Below are positions 50,475 through 58,933 of a stretch of DNA of 64,000 bases, piece after piece. Within the stretch, counting starts at the first letter, position 1. Each line of letters starts with the position of its first letter. Origin of the DNA: JAFAGX01 sp035623255 (lineage in GTDB: Bacteria; Acidobacteriota; Terriglobia; Terriglobales; Acidobacteriaceae). The translations under genes were made by a program, and so were the position numbers. The DNA lies in the NCBI GenBank assembly GCA_035623255.1, contig DASPTU010000003.1, forward strand, positions 1 to 64,000, read 5' to 3'. The notes under the pieces are model-generated. The model did no database searches. It was not told the origin of the DNA and worked only from the letters and a program-made list of their open reading frames with translations.

Positions 50475-51338
50475 CTATTCCTGATTTTTCGAAATTTCGA
50501 GGTCGTCAGCTACAACGTCACTTTTCCCCAAGTGCGACTTGAACCAGCTCATGTGGGGCAAGGCACGTTCGGCGTGACGGCGCACGGCGATAAGCTCAGC
50601 CGTGATAGCAACCGCAATTTCCTCTGGAGTAATCGCTCCAATATCCAGACCCACAGGCGCGTGCACCCGTTCAAATAACTCCGGGGCGAGGCCTTCTTTC
50701 ACCAGTTCGCGGAAAATGGTGACAGTTTTGCGCTTCGAGCCGATCATGCCGACGTAACATGCCTGGGTTTGCACAGCCCAGCGGAGGACACGCATGTCGT
50801 CGCGATGGCCGCGGGTCACGATCACAATGTACGCCGATTCGCTGGGAGACAGTTTGGCCATCGCCTGCTCGAAATCCTCCGCAATCACTTCCCTGGCGTC
50901 GGGAAAGCGTTCGCGATTGGCGTAAGCTTCGCGGTCATCAACCACGATTACGTCGAAACCCGCACTTTTTGCAATCCTGTAAAGATTTACTGATACGTGG
51001 CCTGCACCGAAAATATAAAGTAAGGCTGGAGGTAGCACGGGCTCGACGAAAACGTCCAGCGTCCCGCCGCAGACCAGGCCGGTGTCGTATTTGGGGTCCT
51101 GGTTCAGGTTGAAAGTCAAGCTGCGGGGTTTTTCACTTTCCATGACCTCGCGCGCGGCCTGCCAGACCTCCGCCTCGACGCACCCGCCGCCGATGGTTCC
51201 GGCAATCGATCCGTCGTCGCGCACCAGCATTTTTGCGGTTTCAAAGGAGGGGATCGAACCGCGTACATTTACGATGGTAGCCACCGCGCCGCGCCGGCCT
51301 TCCTGCCGCAGCTTGACTATCTCCTCGTAGATGTCCAT
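50475..51338 (-). CDS. XdhC/CoxI-family molybdenum hydroxylase maturation factor
   Basis: The 287-residue protein has the XdhC N-terminal domain (GAVATIVNVRGSIPSFETAK, GTIGGGCVEAEVW) and a C-terminal Rossmann domain (LLYIFGAGHVSVNLYRIAKS). It includes QACYVGMIGSKRK and a GLDIGAITPEEIAVAI segment. XdhC proteins bind and protect sulfurated Mo cofactor and insert it into xanthine-dehydrogenase-type enzymes. It is upstream of the MocA-like gene on the same strand with 149 bases between. Confidence 0.9.
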   Translation of the reverse strand: MDIYEEIVKLRQEGRRGAVATIVNVRGSIPSFETAKMLVRDDGSIAGTIGGGCVEAEVWQAAREVMESEKPRSLTFNLNQDPKYDTGLVCGGTLDVFVEPVLPPALLYIFGAGHVSVNLYRIAKSAGFDVIVVDDREAYANRERFPDAREVIAEDFEQAMAKLSPSESAYIVIVTRGHRDDMRVLRWAVQTQACYVGMIGSKRKTVTIFRELVKEGLAPELFERVHAPVGLDIGAITPEEIAVAITAELIAVRRHAERALPHMSWFKSHLGKSDVVADDLEISKNQE

Positions 51339-51559
51339 AAGCAGACTTCATTATTCGATGCCCGGTCGGACAAGTCAAAAACTTTTAGCCGCGATGGCAA
51401 ACCGCGGAACTCCACATTCGTACCCGGAAGCTGTAAGCTGTACGGTCTCTGGAGGATACAATGCTGCACTGGTCTGCAAACTGCCATGCCACCGCGGCAA
51501 TATGCGCACTACTTCTGCTTGGCGGCTTTTGGCGCCCTGGGCAAGGCGGGGAGGTGGTT

Positions 51560-51946
51560 ATGACGGTGGAGCACAATGTCCGCTTACAAGAGGAAGCAAC
51601 ACGGGCGACTATTGAAAGCTTCAACGAGACGTTCAACCAGCATAATGCGGACGCGCTGGCAGCGTTCTTGACCGAAGACACGGTTTTTGAGGATACGTCG
51701 CCCGCTCCCGATGGCCGCCGGGTCGAGGGCAGGGCCGCCGTCGTTGACTTCTGGCGTGGATGGTTCGCGCGCAATCCTGACGCGCGCTTTGAGGCTGAGG
51801 AAGTGATCATCAGCGGAAATCGGGCGGTAGTGCTCTGGGTTTATCGCAAGATGCGAAATGGACAGCCGTGGCATCTTCGCGGCGTCGATATCTTCACGGT
51901 GCGCGAGGGGAAGGTGGCCGCAAAGCTCGCGTATGTGAAAGGCTGA
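51560..51946 (+). CDS. NTF2-like / SnoaL-like protein
   Basis: The 128-residue protein has the NTF2-like pattern: ATIESFNETFNQHNADALAA, DTVFEDTSPAPDGRRVEGRA, VVDFWRGWFARNPD and the C-terminal HLRGVDIFTVREGKVAAKLA. Members are small hydrolases, isomerases or ligand-binding proteins; no catalytic residue can be assigned. ATG 51560 has GGAGG five bases before it. ATG 51461, also with a good GGAGG, would add 33 residues with a hydrophobic stretch that might be an export signal; both starts are possible. It precedes the MDR dehydrogenase gene by 33 bases. Confidence 0.75.
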   Translation: MTVEHNVRLQEEATRATIESFNETFNQHNADALAAFLTEDTVFEDTSPAPDGRRVEGRAAVVDFWRGWFARNPDARFEAEEVIISGNRAVVLWVYRKMRNGQPWHLRGVDIFTVREGKVAAKLAYVKG

Positions 51947-51979
51947 ACTCGTCTTGATCCTTGGCTTGGAGATCATTTC

Positions 51980-53002
51980 ATGAAAGCTGTTCGCATCCAT
52001 GAATTCGGCGGGCCGGAGGTTCTCCGGCATGAAGATGTTCCTGATCCGCAACCACGCAAAGACCAGGTTTTGGTGCGAGTAAGAGCTTGTGCTATGAACC
52101 ATCTCGACCTGTGGGTACGCAAGGGGCTGCCTGGCGTGAAGCTTCCACACATTCTAGGCAGCGACATTGCGGGCGAGATCGTCGAAATCGGCGAATACGT
52201 CAACGGCTTTAAGACCGGCCAGCGTGTGCTGATCGCGCCGATGCATTTTTGCAATCATTGCGCAAAATGCGTCGCCGGATTGCAGAACCAATGTCCTGAG
52301 TTCACCGTGCTAGGCAGCAGGGTTGATGGCGGTAATTGCGAGCTCATCGCCGTGCCTGCCGTAAGTGTGATCCCAATTCCCGATAGTCTTGATTTCGTTT
52401 CGGCCGCAAGCGTTCCGCTGGTTTTTTTAACCGCCTGGCACATGCTGGTGGGCCGCGCCGGCATTCGCCAGGGGCAGACGGTATTGGTATTGGGCGGGGG
52501 ATCAGGCGTCGGTATTGCAGCGATTCAGATTGCCAAATTATTCCACGCCCGCGTAATTACCACAGCAGGGGATGAGAAAAAATTGGAGAAAGCCCGCGCG
52601 CTGGGCGCCGATTATGGCATTGATCATTACAAGCAGAAGATTTCGCAGGAAGTGCGGAGGATTACAAACAACGAAGGCGTAGACATCGTAATTGAGCATG
52701 TGGGTGCGGCGACCTGGGAAGAGAGCATGAAATCCCTGAAGCCTGCGGGAACGATCGTGACCTGCGGCGCGACCACCGGCTCCAACGTGGCACTTGAACT
52801 CCGATTTGTCTTTTCCCGCCAACTGTCGTTTCTAGGCTCTTATATGGGAACGATGGGTGAGCTGTATGAGGTTCTGGGGCACGTTTTCGCCGGACGATTG
52901 AAGCCTGTCGTGGATCGGACGTTTCCATTGAAAGACGCCCGCGCCGCCCACGAGTACATGGAAGCCAGCCGGATGTTTGGCAAGATTGTTCTAACAATGT
53001 GA
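51980..53002 (+). CDS. Zinc-type MDR alcohol dehydrogenase / quinone oxidoreductase
   Basis: The 340-residue protein is a medium-chain dehydrogenase. It has the structural zinc cysteines Cys91, Cys94, Cys97 and Cys105 (CNHCAKC...C), Cys37 and an NADPH-binding segment VLVLGGGSGVGIAAIQIAKL. The usual GHE motif of zinc alcohol dehydrogenases is replaced by LGSDIAG, as in quinone-reductase-like members, so catalytic zinc is uncertain. Probably co-transcribed with the NTF2-like gene. The substrate is unknown. Confidence 0.88.
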   Translation: MKAVRIHEFGGPEVLRHEDVPDPQPRKDQVLVRVRACAMNHLDLWVRKGLPGVKLPHILGSDIAGEIVEIGEYVNGFKTGQRVLIAPMHFCNHCAKCVAGLQNQCPEFTVLGSRVDGGNCELIAVPAVSVIPIPDSLDFVSAASVPLVFLTAWHMLVGRAGIRQGQTVLVLGGGSGVGIAAIQIAKLFHARVITTAGDEKKLEKARALGADYGIDHYKQKISQEVRRITNNEGVDIVIEHVGAATWEESMKSLKPAGTIVTCGATTGSNVALELRFVFSRQLSFLGSYMGTMGELYEVLGHVFAGRLKPVVDRTFPLKDARAAHEYMEASRMFGKIVLTM

Positions 53003-53014
53003 GACTTTGGGCGG

Positions 53015-53042
53015 CCCGTCCTATCGCGAAGCGAAGGGCGGG
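53015..53042 (+). repeat. 28-base dispersed repeat, copy 2
   Basis: CCCGTCCTATCGCGAAGCGA followed by AGGGCGGG, identical except for one base to the minus strand of 7455-7482. It starts 12 bases after the dehydrogenase stop codon. Confidence 0.7.
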
Positions 53043-53164
53043 AGCGTGCGATGACTTCCGCAACCTATCCTCGCCCCTCCCTATCCTCACACACAAGGCT
53101 CGGTTGGGATGGGGAACACGGCGACTCTGTGATCTCGAGGCCGTCGGTGGTTTAAAATAACGCA

Positions 53165-53767
53165 ATGGCTAACGGTGTTAGCTTCGGGCCGTACGTCACG
53201 ATCGAAAACGGCAAGCGGGTGGTGAAAGAGCTTACCTACGGCAATCCCACGCCTGAGGGCGTGGTGCTTACCACCATGGACAATGCTGTGAACTGGGTGC
53301 GGAAGAATTCCATTTGGCCGATGACTTTCGGCCTGGCTTGCTGCGCAATCGAGATGATGTCCATGGGGGCGTCGCGGTTTGATATTGCTCGCTTCGGGGC
53401 CGAGGTCTTTCGCCCATCTCCGCGGCAATCTGATCTGATCATCATCGCCGGGCGCGTTTCAAACAAGATGGCTCCCGTGATTCGCCAGCTCTGGGAACAG
53501 ATGCCCGAGCCGAAATGGGTGATCTCGATGGGCGCGTGTGCGACTTCAGGCGGGGTCTTCAACAACTACGCGTTGGTGCAAAGCGTGAACCAGGTGATTC
53601 CGGTCGATATATACGTGCCTGGTTGCCCGCCGCGGCCCGAGCAGCTGATCTACGCCATTACCCTCCTGCAAGAGAAGATTCAGAAGGAACGTGGAACCAT
53701 CAAGCGCGCCCTGAACCTCACATCCGACCAGCCGCCAGCCAGCCCGGATGTCCCTCAACACTCGTAA
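53165..53767 (+). CDS. nuoB: NADH-quinone oxidoreductase subunit B, isolated gene
   Basis: NuoB carries the N2 [4Fe-4S] cluster that reduces quinone in respiratory complex I. The 200-residue protein keeps all four ligands: Cys59 and Cys60 (GLACCAIEMM), Cys125 (GACATSGG) and Cys154 (VPGCPPRPEQ). The core from about residue 35 is full length. It is flanked by unrelated genes, whereas nuoB is usually within nuoA-N. Acidobacteria often carry split or duplicated nuo loci, so this may be a second copy. Start ATG 53165. Confidence 0.92.
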   Translation: MANGVSFGPYVTIENGKRVVKELTYGNPTPEGVVLTTMDNAVNWVRKNSIWPMTFGLACCAIEMMSMGASRFDIARFGAEVFRPSPRQSDLIIIAGRVSNKMAPVIRQLWEQMPEPKWVISMGACATSGGVFNNYALVQSVNQVIPVDIYVPGCPPRPEQLIYAITLLQEKIQKERGTIKRALNLTSDQPPASPDVPQHS

Positions 53768-53789
53768 CTTCTGTCCGCCTTACTTGCCA

Positions 53790-53819
53790 TTGACCCGCAC
53801 AAATTTTCGGACGTAAGAT
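53790..53819 (+). promoter_or_regulatory. Promoter of the TadG-like gene
   Basis: TTGACC (53790-53795), an 18-base spacer and TAAGAT (53814-53819). The leader of about 35 bases contains AGGA before ATG 53861. Confidence 0.55.
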
Positions 53820-53860
53820 TCCAACCATCAGGCTTTTCTGGTGGTCCGGCTAGGAAACTA

Positions 53861-55216
53861 ATGGCAGTAACGCAGAACCCGATGAAGAAAAGCATGCTTC
53901 TTGTCCGGCGGAGGGGCGAACGCGGCCAGACCATCATTCTGGTGGCGATTTCCTTGCTGAGCCTGCTGGCCATGGCCGCGCTGGCGATCGACGTTGTGAC
54001 CCTGTATGTCGCACGCACGGAAATTCAGCGTGCCGCCGACGCTGCAGCGTTAGCCGCGGCGAAGGCAATGGCCGATTCGGGTATCACAACTCTTCCGACG
54101 TCCGACCCTGCGTTCTCTTCCGGCCAGGCCCAAACGCTGGCGCAGAGTATGGCGAATTCGGCAATCGCGGCGGTGCTTGCTGCTCCTAACAATCAGGTAG
54201 GGGGATTCACCGTTGCCCCGGGAAGTCCGACATTCAACTTCTCGACTTCGGCGGGAGGAACTCCCATCAACAATCCGCACGTGACCGTCACACTGCAACA
54301 AAGCGGACTTCCGACGTTTTTCGCCCACATTTGGGGCACGAGATCGGCCACAGCTTCGGCAAGCGCGACAGCGGAAGCTTACAATTCGGCGAACACTTCG
54401 AGCTTTACTCCGGTAGCGCCGAAGGGAGTTAAGCCGTGGCTTGTTGCAAATATCGACCCCCAAACATCGCAGCCTTTCGTGAACCCAGCGACCGGCGCGG
54501 TTGAGTCGGGTGTGATCGCGAATGTCGATTTCTGGTTAACCGCGGATTGTCAGCCTGGCCACCACCGTTGTCATCTGGCAACTGGAACCAACCCGCCGGG
54601 TCTGATCGGTACTCCTCCTCAGGAGGTTCAGTATGTTCCGGCGGAGGTGACGGCGAACGGCGCCAACGTTTGCCCCTCGTCCTGCGCAGGTGCGGGGGGT
54701 GACTACGAGGCCAGTATTCAATGTACGGATATGAATGCTTACAGTTGCGGAGGCGGCAGCCCCAACGCCCAATGGGACAGGACTGATTTAATTAACCCCG
54801 TCGGGCCACCGAGTTCGGCCGCGCATACGACCGATGGAGTGGAATGTCTGATCCATGCGGGAGGCACGGGGACGAATCAGGGACAAGACAGTATCGGTTG
54901 GGGGTTATGGCCAGCCAGCCCCATTCAGATGACCTCGGCCGCTAGTACCAATACTGTGAACACAAGCAGTTCTCTGGTAGCGATTCCGATCATCGATGTC
55001 ACCACTCCTGGGGCATTCAGCCCCGCAGGCCCTGTGACCGTTATCGGGTTCCTTCAAGCATTCGTGGAACAGATAAATACCAATCTCAATCCTAACGATA
55101 TCCAAATCAAAGTGGTCAACGTCGTTGGCTGCAGCCAGACCAGCAACGGAGCACCAACAATCCAGGGTGGGAATACCTCATCCCCGATTCCCGTTCGCCT
55201 GATCACTCCTCCTTAG
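53861..55216 (+). CDS. TadG-like pilus-assembly/secreted protein
   Basis: The 451-residue protein has an N-terminal TadE/G-type segment, RGERGQTIILVAISLLSLLA followed by ALAIDVVTLYVARTEIQRAA and DAAALAAAKA. This is the class of pseudopilin-like proteins exported by Tad or related systems. The rest is extracytoplasmic and contains paired cysteines (CQPGHHRC, CPSSCAGAGG) and low-complexity Thr/Ser/Asn-rich stretches. No tadA, tadB or rcpA genes are in the window. It is convergent with two TadE genes with only 41 bases between. Confidence 0.83.
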   Translation: MAVTQNPMKKSMLLVRRRGERGQTIILVAISLLSLLAMAALAIDVVTLYVARTEIQRAADAAALAAAKAMADSGITTLPTSDPAFSSGQAQTLAQSMANSAIAAVLAAPNNQVGGFTVAPGSPTFNFSTSAGGTPINNPHVTVTLQQSGLPTFFAHIWGTRSATASASATAEAYNSANTSSFTPVAPKGVKPWLVANIDPQTSQPFVNPATGAVESGVIANVDFWLTADCQPGHHRCHLATGTNPPGLIGTPPQEVQYVPAEVTANGANVCPSSCAGAGGDYEASIQCTDMNAYSCGGGSPNAQWDRTDLINPVGPPSSAAHTTDGVECLIHAGGTGTNQGQDSIGWGLWPASPIQMTSAASTNTVNTSSSLVAIPIIDVTTPGAFSPAGPVTVIGFLQAFVEQINTNLNPNDIQIKVVNVVGCSQTSNGAPTIQGGNTSSPIPVRLITPP

Positions 55217-55257
55217 TTGAGTACGCACTCAGCTTCGATCGCAGATTGTTGAACCGC

Positions 55258-55872
55258 CTAGTTCAGATTTGCTACCGTGGCGTTTGCGGGGATCGTGCTT
55301 AGCAGAAAACTGGTGCCCGATGAGATCAACTGAAGGACGTTGTTGAAGTGCCATTGATAGGGATATAGAACGCTGACTTTGGTGCAAGCTGCATAGGCAG
55401 TAATGCCACCGTAGTTGCTCAGAGTCAGAGAGCAAGACGGCGTAGGGAGCCCGCCAGCGGCATCGCGCGAAATGGTTAACGTTAAAGTGCCCGGGCATCC
55501 ATTTCCCGCCGCTGTATAAATCCATGGTGGACCAGAAGCGGGGACCGCGGCGCCATTCAACCCACAATCATTGATGCCGGCCGCCCGCAGGTAAGAATCA
55601 GTAAGGTAGCGGATAGCGTCTACCGAGGGCGGCGCGCCACAACTCGTGCACAGATCGTTTGTCGGTTGCCCCGCACCGAAACGTGCTGCTTCCCGCACTG
55701 CGTTACTGAGTTCCTGCTTCAGATTGAAGGCGCCACCGAAATCGAAAATCCCCACAACCAGCACGATCAAGAGCGGAAGAGCAACTGCAAACTCCACGAT
55801 GGCGGCACCGGACGCGGATTCCATCAGGGTCAAGAGCAGGCGAGTTGCACTCCGTCGAATCGTTGCCAGCAT
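55258..55872 (-). CDS. TadE-family protein (1)
   Basis: The 204-residue protein has a short basic N-terminus and the TadE segment SGAAIVEFAVALPLLIVLVV then GIFDFGGAFNLKQELSNAVR, which contains the conserved Glu in a hydrophobic helix. The extracytoplasmic part holds several cysteines (LCTSCGAPP, CSLTLSNYG). Its ATG overlaps the stop of the upstream TadE gene by one base (TAATG), giving tight coupling. The two may form a heterodimeric minor pilin. The frame continues upstream but only within the other gene. Confidence 0.83.
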   Translation of the reverse strand: MLATIRRSATRLLLTLMESASGAAIVEFAVALPLLIVLVVGIFDFGGAFNLKQELSNAVREAARFGAGQPTNDLCTSCGAPPSVDAIRYLTDSYLRAAGINDCGLNGAAVPASGPPWIYTAAGNGCPGTLTLTISRDAAGGLPTPSCSLTLSNYGGITAYAACTKVSVLYPYQWHFNNVLQLISSGTSFLLSTIPANATVANLN

Positions 55873-56396
55873 TAGTATTCCCCGGCCATCTGCACATCGG
55901 CAGTAAGTATGATCTGCTGGTTGTTGAGCGAGGTGAAGGGTAACCAAAATTGGTATGGATATTGGAAGCTGACCACCACACCGCATGCCGGTGTACCACT
56001 ACTGACAGGCGGGGTGTCGAGCTTGACGTTCGTGCATACCGTCACGTTATTAACAGTAGGGCAGGACGAGGTGGCTCCGGGGCAGGCTGTGATTGCCGGT
56101 TTATACGATTTGACTTGTCCGGAATCTATGCTGGAAGCCTGGAGCGTTTGTGAAACCACCCCTGCGACCGTGGCAGCGGATGGCGCTGCATTGCCGCAGT
56201 TTCCGCAGCTTTGCGCCACGGCCACCCGGGCACCTTCGCGGGCGGCTTGATTGATCGTCGCGTAGGTATTGAATGCGCGCCCAAACCAGTAGATGCCTAA
56301 AAGAACCATGAAAGCAAGCGGCAGCACCAAGGCGGCTTCGGCTATCTCGGAAGCGCGGTCATCGCGGAAACAGCGGACGGATCTTAAGATGTGCAC
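55872..56396 (-). CDS. TadE-family protein (2)
   Basis: The 174-residue protein begins at about GTG 56396 and contains the TadE helix RASEIAEAALVLPLAFMVLL with GIYWFGRAFNTYATINQAAR. Cysteine pairs (CGNCGNA, CPGATSSCP) follow. The frame is open to a TTG at 56456, but this TTG is part of a probable -35 box, so translation starts downstream; GTG 56411 is an alternative. Paired with the downstream TadE gene; similar domain organisation points to an old duplication. Confidence 0.8.
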   Translation of the reverse strand: MHILRSVRCFRDDRASEIAEAALVLPLAFMVLLGIYWFGRAFNTYATINQAAREGARVAVAQSCGNCGNAAPSAATVAGVVSQTLQASSIDSGQVKSYKPAITACPGATSSCPTVNNVTVCTNVKLDTPPVSSGTPACGVVVSFQYPYQFWLPFTSLNNQQIILTADVQMAGEY

Positions 56397-56427
56397 GGAT
56401 TCACGACTCACAACCGATTTTTGAGAA

Positions 56428-56456
56428 ATTCTCACACGCTCACTGGCCCAAGTCAA
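56428..56456 (-). promoter_or_regulatory. Promoter of the TadE pair
   Basis: TTGACT (56451-56456), 17-base spacer, GAGAAT (56428-56433) on the minus strand. It limits the TadE start to GTG 56411 or 56396. Confidence 0.5.
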
Positions 56457-56607
56457 TGTAACGGGAGTGGACCGTCCTGGCCTTACGGCCGCGGGGGTAT
56501 CAGATTTTGGCGGGTCTTACCTTGTAACCCCGCATCTAATTGGTCAGGTTCCGATGTAACTCATTAATAAGGCAGGCGGTGATACAGTAGTTTGGTAAGC
56601 CATCTGC

Positions 56608-57858
56608 ATGTCATTGGGAGAAGCCAGTAGCGGCTTTTGGAGGCGCAACCGCTGGTTGATGTGGACATCCGTCATTGCCGCCGCCGTATTGCTGCTCGCG
56701 TCGTTTATGTCGCGAGGCGACGCGGTACCGGTCCGGGCCGCCGTCGCACAGATCACCACCATTCGCAGCGTTGTCTCGACCAACGGTAAAGTCGAGCCTC
56801 TGCAAAATTTTGAGGCGCATGCGCCGATAGGTACGACGGTCAGGAAGCTGCTGGTAAAGGAAGGGGACCACGTCAAGAAGGGCCAGCTTCTGGTGCAAAT
56901 GAACGATGCGGAGGCACGCAGTGCCGCAGCCGAGGCGTTGGCCAAGGTTCGGGCCGCGCAAGCTGATCTGATCGCTGTTCAAAAAGGTGGGACGCAGGAA
57001 GAAGTTTTGACACTCGAGTCTCAGCTCAGCAAAGCGCGCACCGCCCGGGATACGGCACAACGTAATCTCACGGCCCTGCAACGGTTGGAGAAGGACGGTG
57101 CTGCTTCCGCTGGTGAAGTGAAAGCGGCGGAGGATGAGCTGCAAAGACGCAACGCCGATATTTCCTTATTCGAGCAGAAGCAGAAGGACCGCTATTCTAA
57201 ACCTGAGGTTGCCAAGGTCGAAGCCGAGAGAGCGGAGGCTGAGGCCGCTTACGACGCAGCCCAGGATAACTTGAGTCAACTAAACGTCCGGGCTCCGTTC
57301 GATGGCGTCGTTTACTCGCTGCCGGTTTTGCAGGGAACTTATGTCAACCCGGGAGATTTGATTCTGCAGGAAGCCGATCTGTCAAAGGTTCGCGTGAGAG
57401 CTTATGTGGACGAGCCGGACATAGGCCGGTTGGCCCCCGGAAATCCCATTGAAGTGACCTGGGATGCCCTGCCCGGCCGTACATGGCAAGGGAAGGTGAG
57501 TTTCATCCCCACGGTGATCAAACGACATGAGACACGAAACGTGGGCGAGACGACGTGCACCGTCGATAATCAGGATCTGAAACTCTTGCCAAGCGTCAAC
57601 GTAGGCGTCACGATTGTGACCGCCGAGCGTCATAACGTGCTTGCCGTTCCACGCGAGGCTATTCATCAGGAAGACAACCAGCGGTACGTTTATCAGATCA
57701 TTAACAATGAGTTGCATCGTCAGGATGTGCAAACCGCGCTCTCAAATTTGACGCAAGTGGAAATTACCGCCGGCATTCCGGAGAATGCGTTGGTGGCGCT
57801 AAGTCCTCTCAATACCAAGCCGTTGCACAACGGCCTGATGGTAAAGGTGGTTCGCTGA
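56608..57858 (+). CDS. HlyD/MacA-family periplasmic adaptor protein
   Basis: The 416-residue protein has one N-terminal membrane segment (about 18-36), a biotinyl-lipoyl-like half motif (VSTNGKVEPLQNFEAHAPIG to KEGDHVKKGQLLVQM), a long coiled-coil hairpin (about 115-220), and the second half motif LNVRAPFDGVVYSLPVLQGT. It bridges an inner-membrane pump and an outer-membrane TolC channel. It is four genes away from any pump in this window; the operon continues with a TPR protein and TolC only, so the inner-membrane partner must be encoded elsewhere. Confidence 0.88.
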   Translation: MSLGEASSGFWRRNRWLMWTSVIAAAVLLLASFMSRGDAVPVRAAVAQITTIRSVVSTNGKVEPLQNFEAHAPIGTTVRKLLVKEGDHVKKGQLLVQMNDAEARSAAAEALAKVRAAQADLIAVQKGGTQEEVLTLESQLSKARTARDTAQRNLTALQRLEKDGAASAGEVKAAEDELQRRNADISLFEQKQKDRYSKPEVAKVEAERAEAEAAYDAAQDNLSQLNVRAPFDGVVYSLPVLQGTYVNPGDLILQEADLSKVRVRAYVDEPDIGRLAPGNPIEVTWDALPGRTWQGKVSFIPTVIKRHETRNVGETTCTVDNQDLKLLPSVNVGVTIVTAERHNVLAVPREAIHQEDNQRYVYQIINNELHRQDVQTALSNLTQVEITAGIPENALVALSPLNTKPLHNGLMVKVVR

Positions 57859-57861
57859 TCT

Positions 57862-58896
57862 ATGTTTGGTTACCAGAAGTCGGTTCTTCATTCTCTGCGC
57901 GTAGTGGTGCTTGGGCTCGCCGCGGCATTGTGTCCGGTCGTGAGCAGCGCCGCACCCGCTCCTGAAACTCTTCTTGCGCAAGGGCGAGTAGACGATGCGA
58001 TCAGTTCGTTGGAGACGAAACTCAACAATGCACCAGACGATGCGCAGTCATATAACCTGCTGTGCCGTGCTTACTTTGTCGTGGACAACTGGGAGGCGGC
58101 AGGTAAGGCGTGTGAGAAGGCAGTCTTTCTGCAACCGTCGAGTAGTGATTTCCACTTGTGGCTAGGTCGGGTCTATGGCGAAAAGGCAGACCATACTAAT
58201 TTCATCTCGGCGGCGGGAATGGCGAAGAAAGTCCGGAATGAGTTCGAGACCGCCGTTCGGCTGAACCCGGCAAATCTGGAAGCGCGCGCCGACCTGGCAC
58301 AGTTCTACGTGGAAGCGCCGGGAATAATAGGCGGAGGCAAAGACAAAGCCGAAGGACAGGCAAGAGAAATCGCCAATCTCGATCCAGCACAAGGGGAATT
58401 AGTCGAAGCGTGGATTGCGGAGAAGAACAAAAATTTGGGCAGCGCCGAAGGTCATTTCCGCTCCGCCGTGCAGCTCAGCCATGGTAAGCCGGGCGCGTGG
58501 CTGAATCTGGCCCAGTTCTATCGTCGGACCGGGCGCATGGACAAGATGCAGGATGCTGTTGAGCACGCAATTAGCGCGAATGACAGTCATCGTGTGCTCA
58601 TGCAGGCAGCAGACATACTGAATCGCACTAAGCGGAACATCCCCCGAGCGGTTGAATTGCTCCGCCAGTATCTGTCGAGTCCAACGGCGGAAGATGCTCC
58701 TGCGTTCAAGGCCCACTATCTGTTAGGCACGATTTACGAACAGCAGGGGAACACCACGGCGGCGGCTGAGGAGTACCGTTCGGCGCTAGCACTGGCTAAG
58801 GGCTATACTCTCGCGCAAAGCGCGTTGGATCGAGTGACGCGCGAAACGGCGTCAGGCCCAACTCAAGCAAACTGGCATCCCAGCGCCTCAGAGTAA
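57862..58896 (+). CDS. Secreted TPR-repeat protein
   Basis: The 344-residue protein has a signal peptide (about 1-30, ending SSAAP) and about six to eight TPR-like helical repeats: ALLAQGRVDDAISSLETKLN-type first repeat, SYNLLCRAYFVVDNWEAAGK, NPANLEARADLAQFYVEAPG and AHYLLGTIYEQQGNTTAAAE. It starts three bases after the HlyD gene and precedes TolC, so it is co-expressed. A periplasmic TPR could hold the export complex together or recruit substrate; this is inference. Confidence 0.82.
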   Translation: MFGYQKSVLHSLRVVVLGLAAALCPVVSSAAPAPETLLAQGRVDDAISSLETKLNNAPDDAQSYNLLCRAYFVVDNWEAAGKACEKAVFLQPSSSDFHLWLGRVYGEKADHTNFISAAGMAKKVRNEFETAVRLNPANLEARADLAQFYVEAPGIIGGGKDKAEGQAREIANLDPAQGELVEAWIAEKNKNLGSAEGHFRSAVQLSHGKPGAWLNLAQFYRRTGRMDKMQDAVEHAISANDSHRVLMQAADILNRTKRNIPRAVELLRQYLSSPTAEDAPAFKAHYLLGTIYEQQGNTTAAAEEYRSALALAKGYTLAQSALDRVTRETASGPTQANWHPSASE

Positions 58897-58933
58897 AATC
58901 GTTCAAATTCATTGATCTTTTCGAGGTGAACAG

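Noticed and set aside
50360..50542. 60-codon open frame between the MocA-like and XdhC-like genes
   Set aside because: It runs antisense into the end of xdhC, has no good ribosome binding site and no recognisable motif.
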